A stretch of 64,000 nucleotides of DNA from Nymphaea colorata (GCF_008831285.2 NC_045147.1:5620334-5684333), one strand, 5' to 3'; numbered from the stretch's first letter, positions 12,407-24,782 are shown. The notes: generated from the sequence alone by a model not told the origin. Numbers and translations are program-made.

Positions 12407-15400
12407 ATGAGATCGAAGCGAAACGGTGGCGATCCAGGCGGTCTAAAAGACGTGCCCATAGTGGATGGTGGCGGTGGTGGGAAGGACCTTTGTGGTAGCG
12501 AATCGGAAGAGGCGTCATCCGGAGTGACCCAGGAGCTTGGCGGAGAGCGGCCGCTCAAATCTGAAGGAGCTACCAGTATGGTATTTTTTCTTTTCGTGGT
12601 CTTGTTCTTGCTGATTATTTTCATTTTCTGGTTTTAATCTCTGAGAAATGGATTTTACTTTTTGCTTGCAAGTTTTTTCATTTTGTTTCGTTTTTTGCAC
12701 GAAGATATGATGCTCGTAATAATTCGTTCAGGGTTTGATGGTTTCTTGTGGTGCTTTAAGATATGACAGAAAAGGATGTGTTTCGTGGTGCTTTTCTTTG
12801 GGCATCCAGAACCTCTCTACAGGAGGTTGTTTCACACTTTTTTCTTGGGTTTCTTTTGTTGAATGGGAGAAAGATTAATAGACTATGATGAATCTGAATT
12901 TTTATGCCCCTTTTTTTTTATTTTTGTTCGTGCGGCTTTATTTCTGGGAAAGCAGTTTTTATTTTTGTCGGTGCGGCTTGATTTCTGAGAAAGCCTGTTT
13001 GAAATTTGTGTACGTGGGTGTGTGCGCGTTTCTTTTTCCAATCTCTCGATTGATTTCTGAAGAAGTACATTTGTCATTTCTTTTAATGGCAATTTATTCA
13101 TCCCAAATTGATATCGGTTTGAGGAACTCCGTTTTGTTCCTTCTTGTGTCTTAGTAGTTAGAAGAGACAGAACAGTCTTTGTTGGTTGATTCCTATAGGG
13201 GGTATAATTTGGGAAGTTAAATCTAGAAAAGCCTTGTCCTTCCTTCCTGTAACCCCAGATTCCAAGGAGTAGCTTTATCTTGTGACTCCCCTTTGATTTC
13301 TCTTCATCGTGCAGTTGAGGTTGATATTGGAGTGACATTTCCCTTCTTGCGTTTTAATAGTTAGAAGACATAGAACAATTTTTGGTGGTCATTATGTTTC
13401 CAAAACTGGTGCGGTTTTTGGAAAGTTAAATCTAGACAAGTATTCTCCTTCGTGAACTTTGTAACCCTAAGTTCACAGGGTACCTCTCCTTTTGATTTCT
13501 CTTAATCATGCACCCATTGAATTTGAAACGTGAAAATGTTTGTCATTGTGATGGATGAATTCTGCTTGCTGTATCCTATATTGTTTTTATTGCTGAAACT
13601 CATGATGAGAGCTATTAAAATGCAGGCAGCAGATTCTGCAGGGACTGAGTGGACGGATGAGAAGCACAAATCATACCTTAATTCCATGGAAGCATCTTTT
13701 GTCAGGCAACTTTATGATCAGGAGTGTTTTTCTGGACACCCGCTGAATTGGTTGTCAAAGAAGAGAAAGCTGCTCAACCAGAGACCTACACAGTCAACCA
13801 TTGGCAGTTCGCCTTTCAGCCAGGTTGAAAAGTCAAACTGTCTGGTTTGTAGCATGCATCTTCGTGTTTTTTGCTTATTGAAGATTGTGGTCTCCTCTTC
13901 CAGTTCAAGGTTCTGCAAGAGGGTTGCTGGCAGAAGATAAATTTTGATGATACGAGTGCTCGATCAGATGCAGCAAAGGACAAATGGCAGCTCTTTGCTA
14001 ATCCGTGGATCCAACATTTTGCAACGGCTTCTTCAAGCAAAATGCACACCATAACACCATCAAAATTTTTGGGGAAAGCATCTTGGGAGGCTGAAAAGAG
14101 AACATGTTACGAATGGAATGAAGGGGTGTCAAGTTCATCTCAAATCAATGTTGGACAGATACCTGCTGATTGTTCAAGGAAGCACGTACTCGAAATTTAT
14201 GGCAACACTACAGGTATCCGATAGCCTTCTGAACAATACTGGATCCTTTAGCCTATCTGCCATATATATGTGCATTTTAGTTTTCCGTGTTCTATTGTAA
14301 TTGTCCTATGTCCTATGCCATCCTTAGATTCTACGGTTTAATATTTGCATTCATCTGATAAGGGGTAATAAGACCTTGATATTTTCATAGTCATGCAGGT
14401 TTGCTGAATGGTTATGAAATGTATAATGCATTTCTGCCATTTTCTGCAAGCTTGATTGCACAGACTCCAGTCAGTCCAAATCACACGATTGCATGAAGAT
14501 CCATTTTTTATGCTATAGTTATAAATACACATTGATGGTTTAAAACTCCATGGTGTGATTTTACTTGATCCGAAAGAAACTTGTGGGTATGGGTCTGATT
14601 TAGGCACATGTTTGTTTTAACCTATCTTTTTTCTGTATTTATGTCATGCTTGAAAAAGAGACAACCTGGGGCCCCCTCTTTTGGCTTATTCAATATGAAG
14701 CACAAAAGCAGGACAAGTTAAAAGTTGTGTGAATACACTAGCAGGGCCAGGAATTCAATGCGGAGAAGCTTAACTCTGTAGAGAACCTAGCCTCAGCTTT
14801 GGTTTGGTTAATTTTTGTCATGTCCTCTATCTTCTACTCCATAGCCTTTCCATGGTACTGAAGTTGTTTCATGCACACTGTCACTTCTGGATCATTAGTT
14901 TCAGCAGGTAGTTCTCTCTTCACTTATGAAACAGTTTCCTGCTCATGGTCTTATATTTGTTTATTGGAAAGTCAGTACCTTCATATCCAAATGAACATTG
15001 TAATAACAGTGGAACTGACTTGCATGCTAAGATCACCTTAATTATTTTTATGTTTTTGAAATTGTGGTTATTTGGAGTTAAGCTTCATTATCTATTTGGT
15101 TTTGGCAGTTTGCACTAGGTAGTTTTAGTACTGCATGCTATAGATAACTAAAGCACTGCACTCTATAGATAATTAAAGATTTGCTATGTGCATCAGCTTG
15201 TCATTTCACCCTAGGGTAGGATTAAGTATTGTGGCAGGCTGGGATCTTTTCTTAGTTTGTTTGTTTTTCAGTTTGGAAGACTGGTTATGTATAGGGTGAA
15301 GTAAGGCTGGGCAATGGGCCGGCCTGATAAGGAGTTGGGCTTAGGCCAGGCCACAGCATGTGACTGCGGCCTGGGCTTGGGCTTGGCCCGACTACTCGAA

Positions 15401-16253
15401 ACCCAAGCTCCTTCCAAAAAATATATTTTTAATATAAAATAGTGTATGAATATAATTAATCATAACAAATGTATATACTCATATTTATAAATCAATAAAG
15501 TAATATCAAAAGTAAGTTATCAGGCCGAGTCGGGCCAGCCCGGCCCGGCTTAACAACTTATTGGGCCAGCCCGACACCCTATTTTCAAGCTCGGGCCCAG
15601 CCTTAGGGTGAAGGTTCAACTGTTCAAACATCTGGACTAACTGTGAAAAGGTAATAAAATATTATTTCAGTCTCCTTGCTCCTATGTTACATAGGCACGA
15701 CCATAGTCACAAAAACTTTGTTGCGTTTTAAGCGGTGAGGTTTTTCTTGGTTATATATGGCGAGCTTGAAAAAACAGGAAAGATACGGGAAGACTACAAT
15801 AAATTTTAAAAAATTAAAAAAACTAAAAATGATGAAAAAATAAAATAAGTGAGAAACTAATAATACAAGCATTAGAAAATAAGTAGATTTGTAACAAATA
15901 AAATTAGAAAATGGAAAAAACAATTTGGCTTTAAAAAACATGAAAAATGAATAAAATGAAAGAAAAGGAAAAAAACATGTTTTTCTCATTTTTAACATTT
16001 TTTAAAAGTTTTAAACAGCTATATCATTGCGTTTTTTCTCAATTTTCTGAAAAAAACGTGTTTTTTTTTTTTGAGAAAACACAGTTTTTTTGTGACTGGT
16101 GCAGGCATAGGTGCAGCAGACCAATTGCAGAAAACTTGGGTGCAAGGACACAACTATGTAATCTATATAATAATGATAACACATGTCACCTTATTGCAAG
16201 GTGCGGATGCAGGTGCAGGATGCGGCAAATCCCCAAAAAATTTTAGTGCGGTG

Positions 16254-16294
<41 letters not shown>

Positions 16295-19200
16295 CTCTAT
16301 AGATAATACTCAAAAACAGCATTCTGTAATAATTAATATATATGATATCTATTAGCTGCACATGTAGGAAACTAAGATATAACTCAAAAACAGCATCTCA
16401 GATGACTTTCTTTGTTGCACGGCTGCCAGATAAAACTCATACATGCACAAACAAAAAAGTTAGTAACTAATATATAACTAAGATATGACTAATAACTAAT
16501 ATATAACTAAGAACAGAATTCCTCAACAGAAAAAGCATGGCTCGGACAGAACAGAAGTACTAAAATAAACTAACAAATAACATTGTAACAACTTAACGAC
16601 ATAAAGAAGCAAAAGAAGATAAAATATCTTAACGAAAAAAAATAACAACAATGAAAAAGTGAAAACAGCATGACAACATGCACAAATTGGGGCAAATCAG
16701 TAGGAAATAGGCCAACACGTGAAGAAAAGGAAATAAACAAGATATTAAGCATGAAAACATTCGGAAGAAACAAAAAAAAAATGAAAGATTTGTAAAATCA
16801 CATCGTTGTCGCCGATTTACAAGCTCACTATCGAAAATCACCTCTGTTGTTGCTGATTCGATGCTCACTGTCACTGTTGCCGATTTAATCACCGTCGTCG
16901 AATGCTGAGGTCACCAGGGGATGAAGGAGGGAGGGCCATCGAAAAAATCAGATTCTTTCTGGAGGAGTGGTCGGAAGTCACGAGGGAGGTGGGCGGCCCT
17001 CCAAGCTCATGCGTGAAAGGGTTAAACCCTAAACACGTGAGCTTTAAAAAGTCAAACTTAAAAGTTTAAGCTAAAAAAAGGGACAAAGGACAAAATTGTC
17101 CTTGTCACACGCGTGGACAAAACTCACTTGAGTCGGTCCGTGCAAAAAAAAAAAAAAAAAACAACTCAAATCTAAACCCATGCTGCTGACTGCATGGGAC
17201 TCACCTAGTGCCCAGTCCGAGGCGAATCTGCACCTACCCACAGCTAGACTATGTCACATGAGTGCGAGGTGCTAGTTGTGGGTATGGGTGCGGGATGCGG
17301 CAAATCCAAAAAAAATTTCAGTGCGGGTGTGGATATATATATATATATATATATATAATACTTTTTAAGATCTAATCAATAAATGTAATCATGAAAATAT
17401 GTCAAGTACTAAAAAATGCAGCCATGCATCATCTTATCCTTTTCCAATCTACCTAGTTTCCTACATGTGCAGACAGTGTATTGCGCGGCTGCTAGATAAT
17501 TCTTGCAGAAAGTAAAGCAAAAACTAAAACCAGTATTCAGTAAAATTAAAAAGTAAAACTGTAAAACAAAAAAGTTATATGGAATTAACTGATAACTGAC
17601 ATATAACTAAGAACAGCATTTCTCAACAGAAAAAGCATGGTTCGGACAGAACAGAAATACTGAAATAGTTTAACAAATTATATTATAACAACTTAACGAA
17701 ATAAAGAATCAAAAGAAGATAAAATAACTTAAAGAAAAACAAATACCAACAATGAAAAAGTGAAAACTCAGATCAACATGCGCAAATTGGGGCAAATCAG
17801 TAGGAAATAGGCCAACACATAAAAAAAAACGAAATAAACACGATATTAAGCATGAAAACATTCATAAGAAACAATAAAAGGAACATGAAAGATTTGTAAA
17901 ACACAAACCCAGTCACCCAAAGTCGAAATCACTGATTTAGGTTGCCGTCACTGATTAATGCTCACCGCCACCGGTCTTCATCAAATGACTGAGGTCGCAT
18001 TGAATGTAGGAGGGCTCACTGCTGGAAAAATCTGCTGCTCGCCGGAGGTAGGACACTCGAAGTCGAAGACGGAGGAGGGAGGTGCTCACTGCTGACACGT
18101 GAAAGGGTTAAACCCTAAACACGTAAGCCTTGTAAAACTTCAAACTGAAGTGAAAAAAGAGGACAAGCTTGTCCTCGACTTATGCTGACCGCACCAACTT
18201 GTCGTTGACATGAGTCGGGTGCGTGTCGAAAAATGGACAAACTTAGACGTGTTTGGCTGACCGCACTGGACTCGGCTGGAGCCGTGTCGGAGGCGAATCG
18301 ACAACCACACACGCACGCGATGTGTGTGTGGGTGCCTAACACACACACTCAGGTGACTTAGCAGCTAAATGGGGAAGACAAAAAAGAAGATTTAATGTCA
18401 TGCAAATTTTGGTTGTGCCCGAAGATTTCGAGGTAAATGAGCATGCCAAAGAAATTTAAGTTTCCAATACAGAAACTCCCTCTCTCTTTCTCTCTGTTTG
18501 ACATCAACTTCCATAAAAAATATTTTTGTCAGAAGAGTGATTAATAAGATTACTTGAATTCATGCAGATCTCTCTCTTCTGATGTATTGCAATGACATTT
18601 ATTATTAAAAGGACTCTCTCTCTCTGTGTCCAAAGAGTAAGACTTGCACAGTTTAGTACACCAAATAGTGTGTTCTGACAAAATTATGGCAATTGAAACA
18701 TTAACTGTCTGCTAAGTAATACATTCCATAAAGTTGCATTTATTTTTGTAAATTGCTGAAATTGATGACTAGATGAGAAGCCCGTGTTTAAGGTGGTGGC
18801 CTGCTATGTAACACAGACACTTCCAAAATATAGAAGTACCTGTGTGGATGCGATGCGACACTGGTGCTGGTGCCAGACACTACATGGAGACAGCAGACTT
18901 AATTTTTGTAATTTTTTTGGTACATTTTTGTAATTTTTATATGTTTTTGATCTATTTTAGCATGTTTTGTTCAGTGATATTAGCTAGTCACACTTATTGG
19001 CAGTGATGCTTACACTTGCCAACATAATGTAATTCTCTCTAGCGAAACAATAAAATTATAAAATGGAGATTGAAAATCCCTTTTTTTTCTTCTGCCCCTT
19101 TGTGTTTCTTTTCTTCTCTTCTTTCAGCCTGCTACATGCCTTCCCCTTGTTTTCTTTTCGTTTTTCTTTGGCCTTCCTTTTTCTTATTCTTTTATGTAAA

Positions 19201-21876
19201 GGCTTTGCCTCTTTTTAAGTCCCCTCCCCCTGACAGTCCTGTTCTTATTTCTCTTTTCTCTCTTGTTTCTCCTTTGGCTTTCTTTTTTCCCCTTCCCTTC
19301 TTTTTCTTCTTTTCTTGTGCCATGGAATGCTCAAAGGTGTGAAAATCTTCGTTTGATTCTAGGTCACGTCATATAGATTATAGATATGACCATAAAGAGA
19401 CAAGCATCGTTAATGCAATTTAAAATGGCGAGTTTTTTCATCAGGTTTTTTTTGACAAAGCTGAAAATATCATGAAAAGTTCAGCATTTTTTTGAAAAGA
19501 AAAAATCCTAAAAAGTAAGGAAAATTAAAATAAATGAAAAATTAAAAAAAAAACATGAAAAATAACTAAATAAAATGATAAAAATAATGTTTTAGTAATG
19601 ATATCCATCAAGATAAATGATTTAATTCATGTTATAAACTTAAAAGCAAAAATAACGTACAAGTAAAGAAAAAAACACATCAAAGAAAAAAACATGAAAA
19701 ATCCATTTTGGAGTTTTTGCAAAAATGCGAAAAGGATGTGTCTTTTTTGTTTTCATCATTTTTAACATTCTTATTGCATCTTCTTTTGAAAAAGATGTGT
19801 TTTTTGTGACTATGGATATGAAAATCTGGAAAATTTTATTAAGCTTCCAATGTGCCTATATGTGAAAGGGGATGCAAATGTAGTCAAAATGGAATATCCA
19901 TGTGACATTAGTCTGGAGGATGCCATCAGTTTTCTAGTAGCAGTTGTCATTTGTTTCTGACTTGCGATGGGGCTCCTACTCGATTACTTTTCAGTGGTAC
20001 TATAAAATCTTGTTAGAATCACAAGACTGTTTGTTTAATCAACATAAGTAAATATGTCTGTGTGGGAACCACTATTTGCTTGTTATGCAAGGAATGTCAG
20101 TCCCTTGAGTCTTTGTATCCTTGCATTTTTTTCACTTTCTTTGCAGTTCTTCAAACGACTGAATTTAATTCTACGTTGATCACTTAAAGAAAGCCCAACT
20201 TTTTAGCAAGGTCTTCAAGAGGGACTATCTAGCATAAGTATGAATGATGAACTCTGTCTCATTGGAATAATCCAGAAGAATCAAACACAACCATTGTCAA
20301 GATGTTGTTGACACTGATCCTGACAGTTTGAACCATGATCCATTACTTTCCTTGATTGATAAAGAGAAAAGACTGACAGATACTGAAACAACTGGAACTT
20401 AATGGATCTCAATAAATCAGAAAGAATTCCAGGAGTTGTTCTTACGTACCATTGAACAAGGTTCTAAGTATGGCAGGAGGAGGCATGGCCATATCCAACT
20501 ATTTTAGAAATAACCACCAACATAGATTGCCCTTTAGCGGGTAATTGTATCTGTAGTTCAGTGGTTACTTTTGGATATCTACAGGCCATTGATTGCTCAT
20601 TGTTAACTAACTCGCATCTTTTTTAGGATGTGCTGCAAAGAAATGTCTTTTCTGTTCATTAGTTGACTGGATGATTCCAATGAGACTATGGGGGCGTGCT
20701 GATTTAACCTGCTGTACCAATACTCTCCTTGCCAACAATGCATTGGTCGTACTTTCCATGTTTTTGCTTCTCTGATTGTGGCATTTTGTTAGGCTGTTGG
20801 ATCATGAATGGTCTGGTACGATTGGTGATTATTATTGTTATTATTATCAACCAGTCATTTTTCTTTTCAGAAGATTATACAAAATGAGCTAGTGGCCTAT
20901 TTCCCTAACTGAGATCAATGGGGTCTTCTGACAGTGTGCTCTAAATGAATGATGCTAGAACCTAGCATATTCAAACTTCAAATGCCAATTTCTACGTTCA
21001 TTGCACTGAGTCCGAGCATAAAAAAGAGTTTCTGATGGGTTCTGCAGATGCAGTTGATCTTGCTTTTGGCAACTTTACATGATTTTGCTGTTCATTTTGA
21101 ATGAAATTTTCCACCAAAATTGCCTACCATGATGTTGCTTTTTATTGCTTGGTGGATTTCAATGAGCTCGTATTTGCATATGAACTTTCTGAAACTTAAA
21201 TTGCATGGTATGTACAATCGTAGTTATTTTTCATTTAAATTTTGTTCCATAGACAGGCCATGCATTCATGTATAGTTTCAATGGAATATCTGTGGTGATT
21301 GCTGCAAGGGCCAAATCTTTCCTTGCCTCATTACGTATCTGATGTGTTATATTATTGTGATTCATTGGCCAGAGGTTTCAGATCAAAATTTCTCTGATGA
21401 AGAAGATACAAGTTTAGTTAAAGGAAGCCAGATGAAAAAGCTGCGGAAGTGGAATCCCCAAGCTTCGGGTGTTGACAAAGTAATGACTACATAGACGCGC
21501 CATGTTCACAAACATTTTCATGTCGTGTTTTTGATCGGCATTGCATCAACATCAACAAGTTTGTGTCTCCAAGCTGCATCAGTTTGAGAAAGTCCATTCA
21601 GTTATTTCAACTTCATAGCTGGCTCAAAAATGCATGACTTGGTCTGTGGCCTAGTCGTTCTGGGTTAGGATATGCTACGTTTTATAAAAAATATGTATGT
21701 AGTGGATTGTCAATTGGAAAGGACTACGTAGGAGTTATGTACATCTCCTGTTTTAAAGCCTCTGCTCTAAGGTTGATTTTATGCATTGTGTTTTGCAGGT
21801 TGTTCCTCTGGGTTGCTCACTTGATTCTCTTACAGCACAAGGCAGACCTAGCGTTGATCTAGAATCTGGGGACTGA
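12407..21876 (+). CDS. COR27-like: COR27/COR28-like cold- and clock-regulated protein, five exons
   Basis: Proposed exons are 12407-12580, 13626-13823, 13904-14213, 21373-21479 and 21799-21876. All introns are GT-AG, phases 0, 0, 1 and 0, giving 288 codons. Three blocks that I recognise as conserved in COR27/COR28 are present: EWTDEKHKSYLNSMEASFV (residues 66-84), FKVLQEGCWQKINFDD (125-140, beginning exactly at exon 3) and EVSDQNFSDEED (228-239, whose first codon spans the exon 3/4 junction). The N-terminus is Gly/Asp-rich and no signal peptide or membrane segment is seen. In Arabidopsis these proteins are nuclear, are stabilised in darkness and degraded in light, act with COP1-SPA, and affect PRR5/TOC1, flowering and freezing tolerance. 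The start at 12407 (A at -3) is preferred because the in-frame upstream ATG at 12191 would place the evening elements inside the coding region. Length is a little above the Arabidopsis proteins. The exon model is by eye. Confidence 0.88.
15302..15605. mobile_element. hAT-type MITE with GGCCGGCC-rich ends
   Basis: A 304-bp element with inverted ends TAAGGCTGGGC ... GCCCAGCCTTA, flanked by a perfect 8-bp direct repeat GGGTGAAG (15294-15301 and 15606-15613). Ends are rich in GGCCGG and GGCCAG words and the centre is AT-rich. An 8-bp duplication and no coding capacity indicate a non-autonomous hAT element. A second copy lies at 60020-60288. Confidence 0.88.
15690..16095. mobile_element. AT-rich MITE-like element, copy 1
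   Basis: Starts near CCATAGTCACAAAAAC and ends near GTTTTTTTGTGACTGG, giving imperfect inverted ends. The interior is AT-rich, with repeated ATGAAAAATGAATAAAATGAA-like words that also occur in 19500-19700. It appears to be a relative of 19372-19828. Superfamily uncertain. Confidence 0.5.
16091..17240. mobile_element. F-family DNA transposon, truncated copies (F1)
   Basis: Contains an F-type left end (about 16091-16170, 'gtgcaggcataggtgcagc ... aacttgggtgc') followed by a second F start near 16180, with the diagnostic 'ggtgcggatatatat' run (16247-16291). The interior shares long stretches with the next element (17249-18361), for example 'gcaaattggggcaaatcagt' at 16683 and 17782. The right end is lost against F2. 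Confidence 0.6.
17249..18361. mobile_element. F-family DNA transposon, complete copy (F2)
   Basis: A 1113-bp element with inverted ends CTATGTCACATGAGTGC ... ACTCAGGTGACTTAG. It is flanked by near-perfect 8-bp repeats, CAGCTAGA (17241-17248) and CAGCTAAA (18362-18369). A (TA)n tract follows GTGCGGGTGTGGA near the left end. No transposase is encoded. The 8-bp duplication suggests an hAT-type non-autonomous element. Confidence 0.78.
19372..19828. mobile_element. AT-rich MITE-like element, copy 2
   Basis: Ends are near 'atatgaccataaagagacaa' and 'gtgttttttgtgactatggatatg', an imperfect inverted pair. The interior is AT-rich and shares 'aaaaattaaaaaaa' and 'acatgaaaaat' words with 15690-16095. 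No coding capacity. Confidence 0.45.
20301..20507 (+). pseudogene. Exon-like patch with one internal stop, inside intron 3
   Basis: A 69-codon frame has only one internal stop (at codon 34) and an ordinary protein-like composition, unlike the surrounding AT-rich DNA. Residues before the stop include DTDPDSLNHDPLLSLIDKEK. After it comes WISINQKEFQELFLRTIEQG. The family was not recognised. It could be a captured gene fragment carried by a transposon, or a decayed exon. Confidence 0.3.
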
Positions 21877-22948
21877 AGCGGAGGGCTTTCTTTATACAGC
21901 TAATGGCCCACATCACTGACAGCATTGGAGAGTTTGATGAATCACTGACAGTATTGGAGAGTTTGATGTTTGAATCGATCTGTAAATATAGAAGATTTCA
22001 CAGTAGAAAAATATGTTTATGGTGTCATAAGGGAGTGTCCTAGTGATAGTTTTAGGTATGTGACGCCCATTAGATTGCTTATCATTTAAAATGCTAGAAG
22101 TTGAGAAATGAATGCCAGCTGCTGTTGTGCGTACATGTGCGAACTTGCTAACTGTATTACGTATTTGATAACGTGTATGTTTATTTATATTATCCAGTTT
22201 CTTATTGGTGTTTTGACTATTTCCTTGGAGAAGAGGGAAAGGTGAACCTGAAGGAGATCTAATTCCACAAATTTTTATCACGCTTTATTTACTGTACTTG
22301 CAGGTTCATTTATCGCCAAGATAAAAGCCGCTCGCTCTGGGGAAAAAAATAAGAGGCTGAAAATTGTCAACAAATAAAAGGAAATAATAATTTAAACATG
22401 TCGTAGTACTACTGATTATCCGACGTGCAGTATAATCAACAACGTTATAATTAAAGCGTGTCTTTGCGATTGCTTTCCTAATTCATGGGGATTCGATAAA
22501 AACCTGATTAAGGTAGACTACCCGCTGGCATGTTAAAGTTTTCTCAAGTTTAAGAAAACATGCGAGTGTGAAACCAACAACATTGAGGAAGGCATATCCA
22601 GGCCATCGGTACGTCTTGATGCCTGGTTGATCCTTAAATGGACGAGGTTTTTCCTTTGTTTAGGATATGGGGTCAATTTATTCCAACCTATGCTCATTAA
22701 GTACCAAACAACTTGGACACTACTTCAACTAGCGTCTACCAGATTATGCCAGGCGATTCATTGCCGAGTATCAAGCACTAAATGAAGATTTTGTTGGCTA
22801 CTCAAACTATAAGATTGATCATGATGGAGAAGCATTGGTCATGACAAATCTAATCAGTGGTTAATTCAAGGTGCCACGTGTAAGCCTAGGGAGATGCATT
22901 GAGGTTGACCTTATTTATATTTTATTGAAGGACAAGTTTCAAATAGTG
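21877..22948. other. 3' flank of the COR27-like gene
   Basis: Begins with the probable 3' untranslated region, including a duplicated 'atcactgacag(c/t)attggagagtttgatg' phrase (about 21914 and 21942). No further gene was recognised, and no clear polyadenylation signal could be singled out. Confidence 0.45.
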
Positions 22949-24469
22949 CTTTGGGCACTACAAAAAAGGATTTTTTTTGTTTGAGTAAAAAATTTTACCG
23001 TTTGGGATGTTTGATATGCCATACACAAACATCCATGGAACATGGATGACAGAAATCCATGGACTAGAACAGTTCATCCGTGTGTGAGTTGCACGGATAT
23101 CTATCTGTGATAATGATTCACTCTCTTTGATAGAGCATGGATACAAATTGTAGTGACAAAAATATTGACCGTCGTATCTCACCAATAACAATGGTCATAT
23201 GAGCACCAAATACAACAACTATTATACCCTGCCTAACAAAAGTGACAAAACCTCATGTTGAGGAAAGATGTTTTATATATGATAGAGAAAAAGATTGTTT
23301 CATATTCAGATTTCATTATCAATTATACAGAAAATTCATACGCAATCTATATGCACAAAATTCCAATGTATCACAGATTTAGCAGACCCACCATTTCACC
23401 AAAAAAAAAAGCCCCTGTCGGCTCAAAGCAAAGAAACTCATCGTTGGTTGTCTTGCAATACCGACATGTTCTAGCAGCTAAAGTGGACAATGTTTTCACG
23501 ATAGACACCCTAATAGCTTGAATGAACGCCAGATTGCATAGGAGGAGACATGGAGGAGGAGGGTACCTCAATTCTTTTGGATTCCAACAAAGTTAGCAAC
23601 CATGTATCAGAACGGAAGCATGGTAGTCATTATCATTACCAAGCAATGCATTGCCATCGTGCAAAAAAGTACTGCAACACCTGCCATTTAAGCAATATCT
23701 CAGATCAGTAACAACAAAAAGTGATTATATGCATATATAGTGCAATACTTCCCAAATGCCAATATTGAATGAGACTGCCCAACATACTCTTCCACAAACT
23801 CTATAGAGTAACTAAGTGCAGGTAACAAATAAATGAATATCAAAATAGTCATCAGCTTCACAAGCAAAAGTACCTACATGGTTGAGAATGTCCATGTGAC
23901 AAAAACCCCGAGGAAGCTTGCCTCAGCTTGAACAGTTAGCTTAGAAAAAATTAAATAGAAGTAATACCGTTTTGACAGCAAAATTCACACCTACCATTTC
24001 CGATAGGTCATCATCACATTAACTGCTAAGGCAGTGTCAGCAGGACAACAGTCGTTATTTCCCACCAAAACCATTTGGGTGCTGATGACCAGCCAACACC
24101 AGAATACCCATTATGGATGCGCCATTCCATATTCTTATAAACTGCTTACAATAAACCAGCCATATAAAATGCTTATAATATAAACGACAAAGCTGTTGAA
24201 TAAAGTAAACTCATACCATCACAACGTTTTAATGACTGATATATGAACCAATTCCAAAATAGAGATTGATATAAAATCCATAATTACTAAACCAACACCA
24301 CATTGCAAAGCAAGTTAATAGAGTGATCTAAAACAAACAAAACCATATTTAAAACAGAAACAACCATAGCACAAGACTTCAACGTTTCTTGTCTTCAAGT
24401 CCAAAGAGACAAAATCTCTTCCCCTCCAAAACACAAAGTCGTGTACAATCCACAAACCAAAGTTTAGGT

Positions 24470-24782
24470 TTTAGGTATAGACCCAATATAAGAAGATAAT
24501 GAAACTCGTGCACAAAACAACATAATGACAAGAACCTTTCTGAGCAGCCTCCTCATCTTCTTGGATGTTTGGATCAGCTTCCTTATTTTCTTTGATCTTA
24601 AATTTTTTCTCTTCCTTCATCTTCAAGTAATTGAAATGGTAGTATTATGCTTCATAAGTACCAAAAGACTTATAACATGCACCCCTATATTGATACACGA
24701 GAGGCTGACATTTCTTCCAAGTATCATAGATACCCCGCTTTGTGCCCCCAAAGATGACACAGTATTTCCTCCGGGGCTTCAT
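24470..24782 (-). pseudogene. Viroplasmin-like (RNase H1 N-terminal) domain fragment
   Basis: From an ATG at 24782 the minus strand encodes a basic start followed by KYCVIFGGTKRGIYDTW, then a conserved Cys, then YRGACYKSFGTYEA. This is the pattern of the viroplasmin / RNase H1 N-terminal fold (Pfam Cauli_VI): Y-V-V-F-x-G-x-x-x-GIYDxWxxC ... GxxYKSFxTxEEA. A stop (about 24642) interrupts it. The same frame then continues into a Lys/Glu-rich region, including KMKEEKKFKIKENKEADP, to about 24474. In eukaryotes this domain binds RNA-DNA hybrids or duplex RNA and is found in RNase H1 and in many uncharacterised plant proteins. It lies downstream (minus sense) of the Harbinger transposase remnant. 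Whether it belonged to that element or is a separate insertion is unknown. Confidence 0.6.

Larger units (their letters stand above)
14214..21372 (+). other. Intron 3 of the COR27-like gene, 7.16 kb, transposon-filled
   Basis: Donor CAG|GTATCC and acceptor GGCCAG, phase 1. The other three introns are 1045, 80 and 319 bp. Within it lie an hAT-type MITE (15302-15605), two AT-rich MITE-like elements (15690-16095, 19372-19828), two F-family elements (16091-18361) and an exon-like patch (20301-20507). The remaining parts (14214-15290, 18370-19370, 19830-20300, 20510-21372) show nothing recognisable. Confidence 0.8.

Noticed and set aside
12118-12624. 168-codon open frame on the minus strand
   Set aside because: It is the antisense of the promoter and exon 1 of the COR27-like gene, whose splicing and conserved blocks are far better supported.
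15687-15998. 103-codon minus-strand frame rich in Phe
   Set aside because: It is a chance frame in the A-rich interior of a MITE-like element.
19070-19342. 90-codon plus-strand frame rich in Phe and Pro
   Set aside because: It is a pyrimidine-rich low-complexity tract within intron 3.
22949-22962. CACTACAAAAAAGG, resembling the terminus of a CACTA element
   Set aside because: No matching inverted end or subterminal repeats could be found at a sensible distance; 'attgtagtg' at 23147 is too short and too close.
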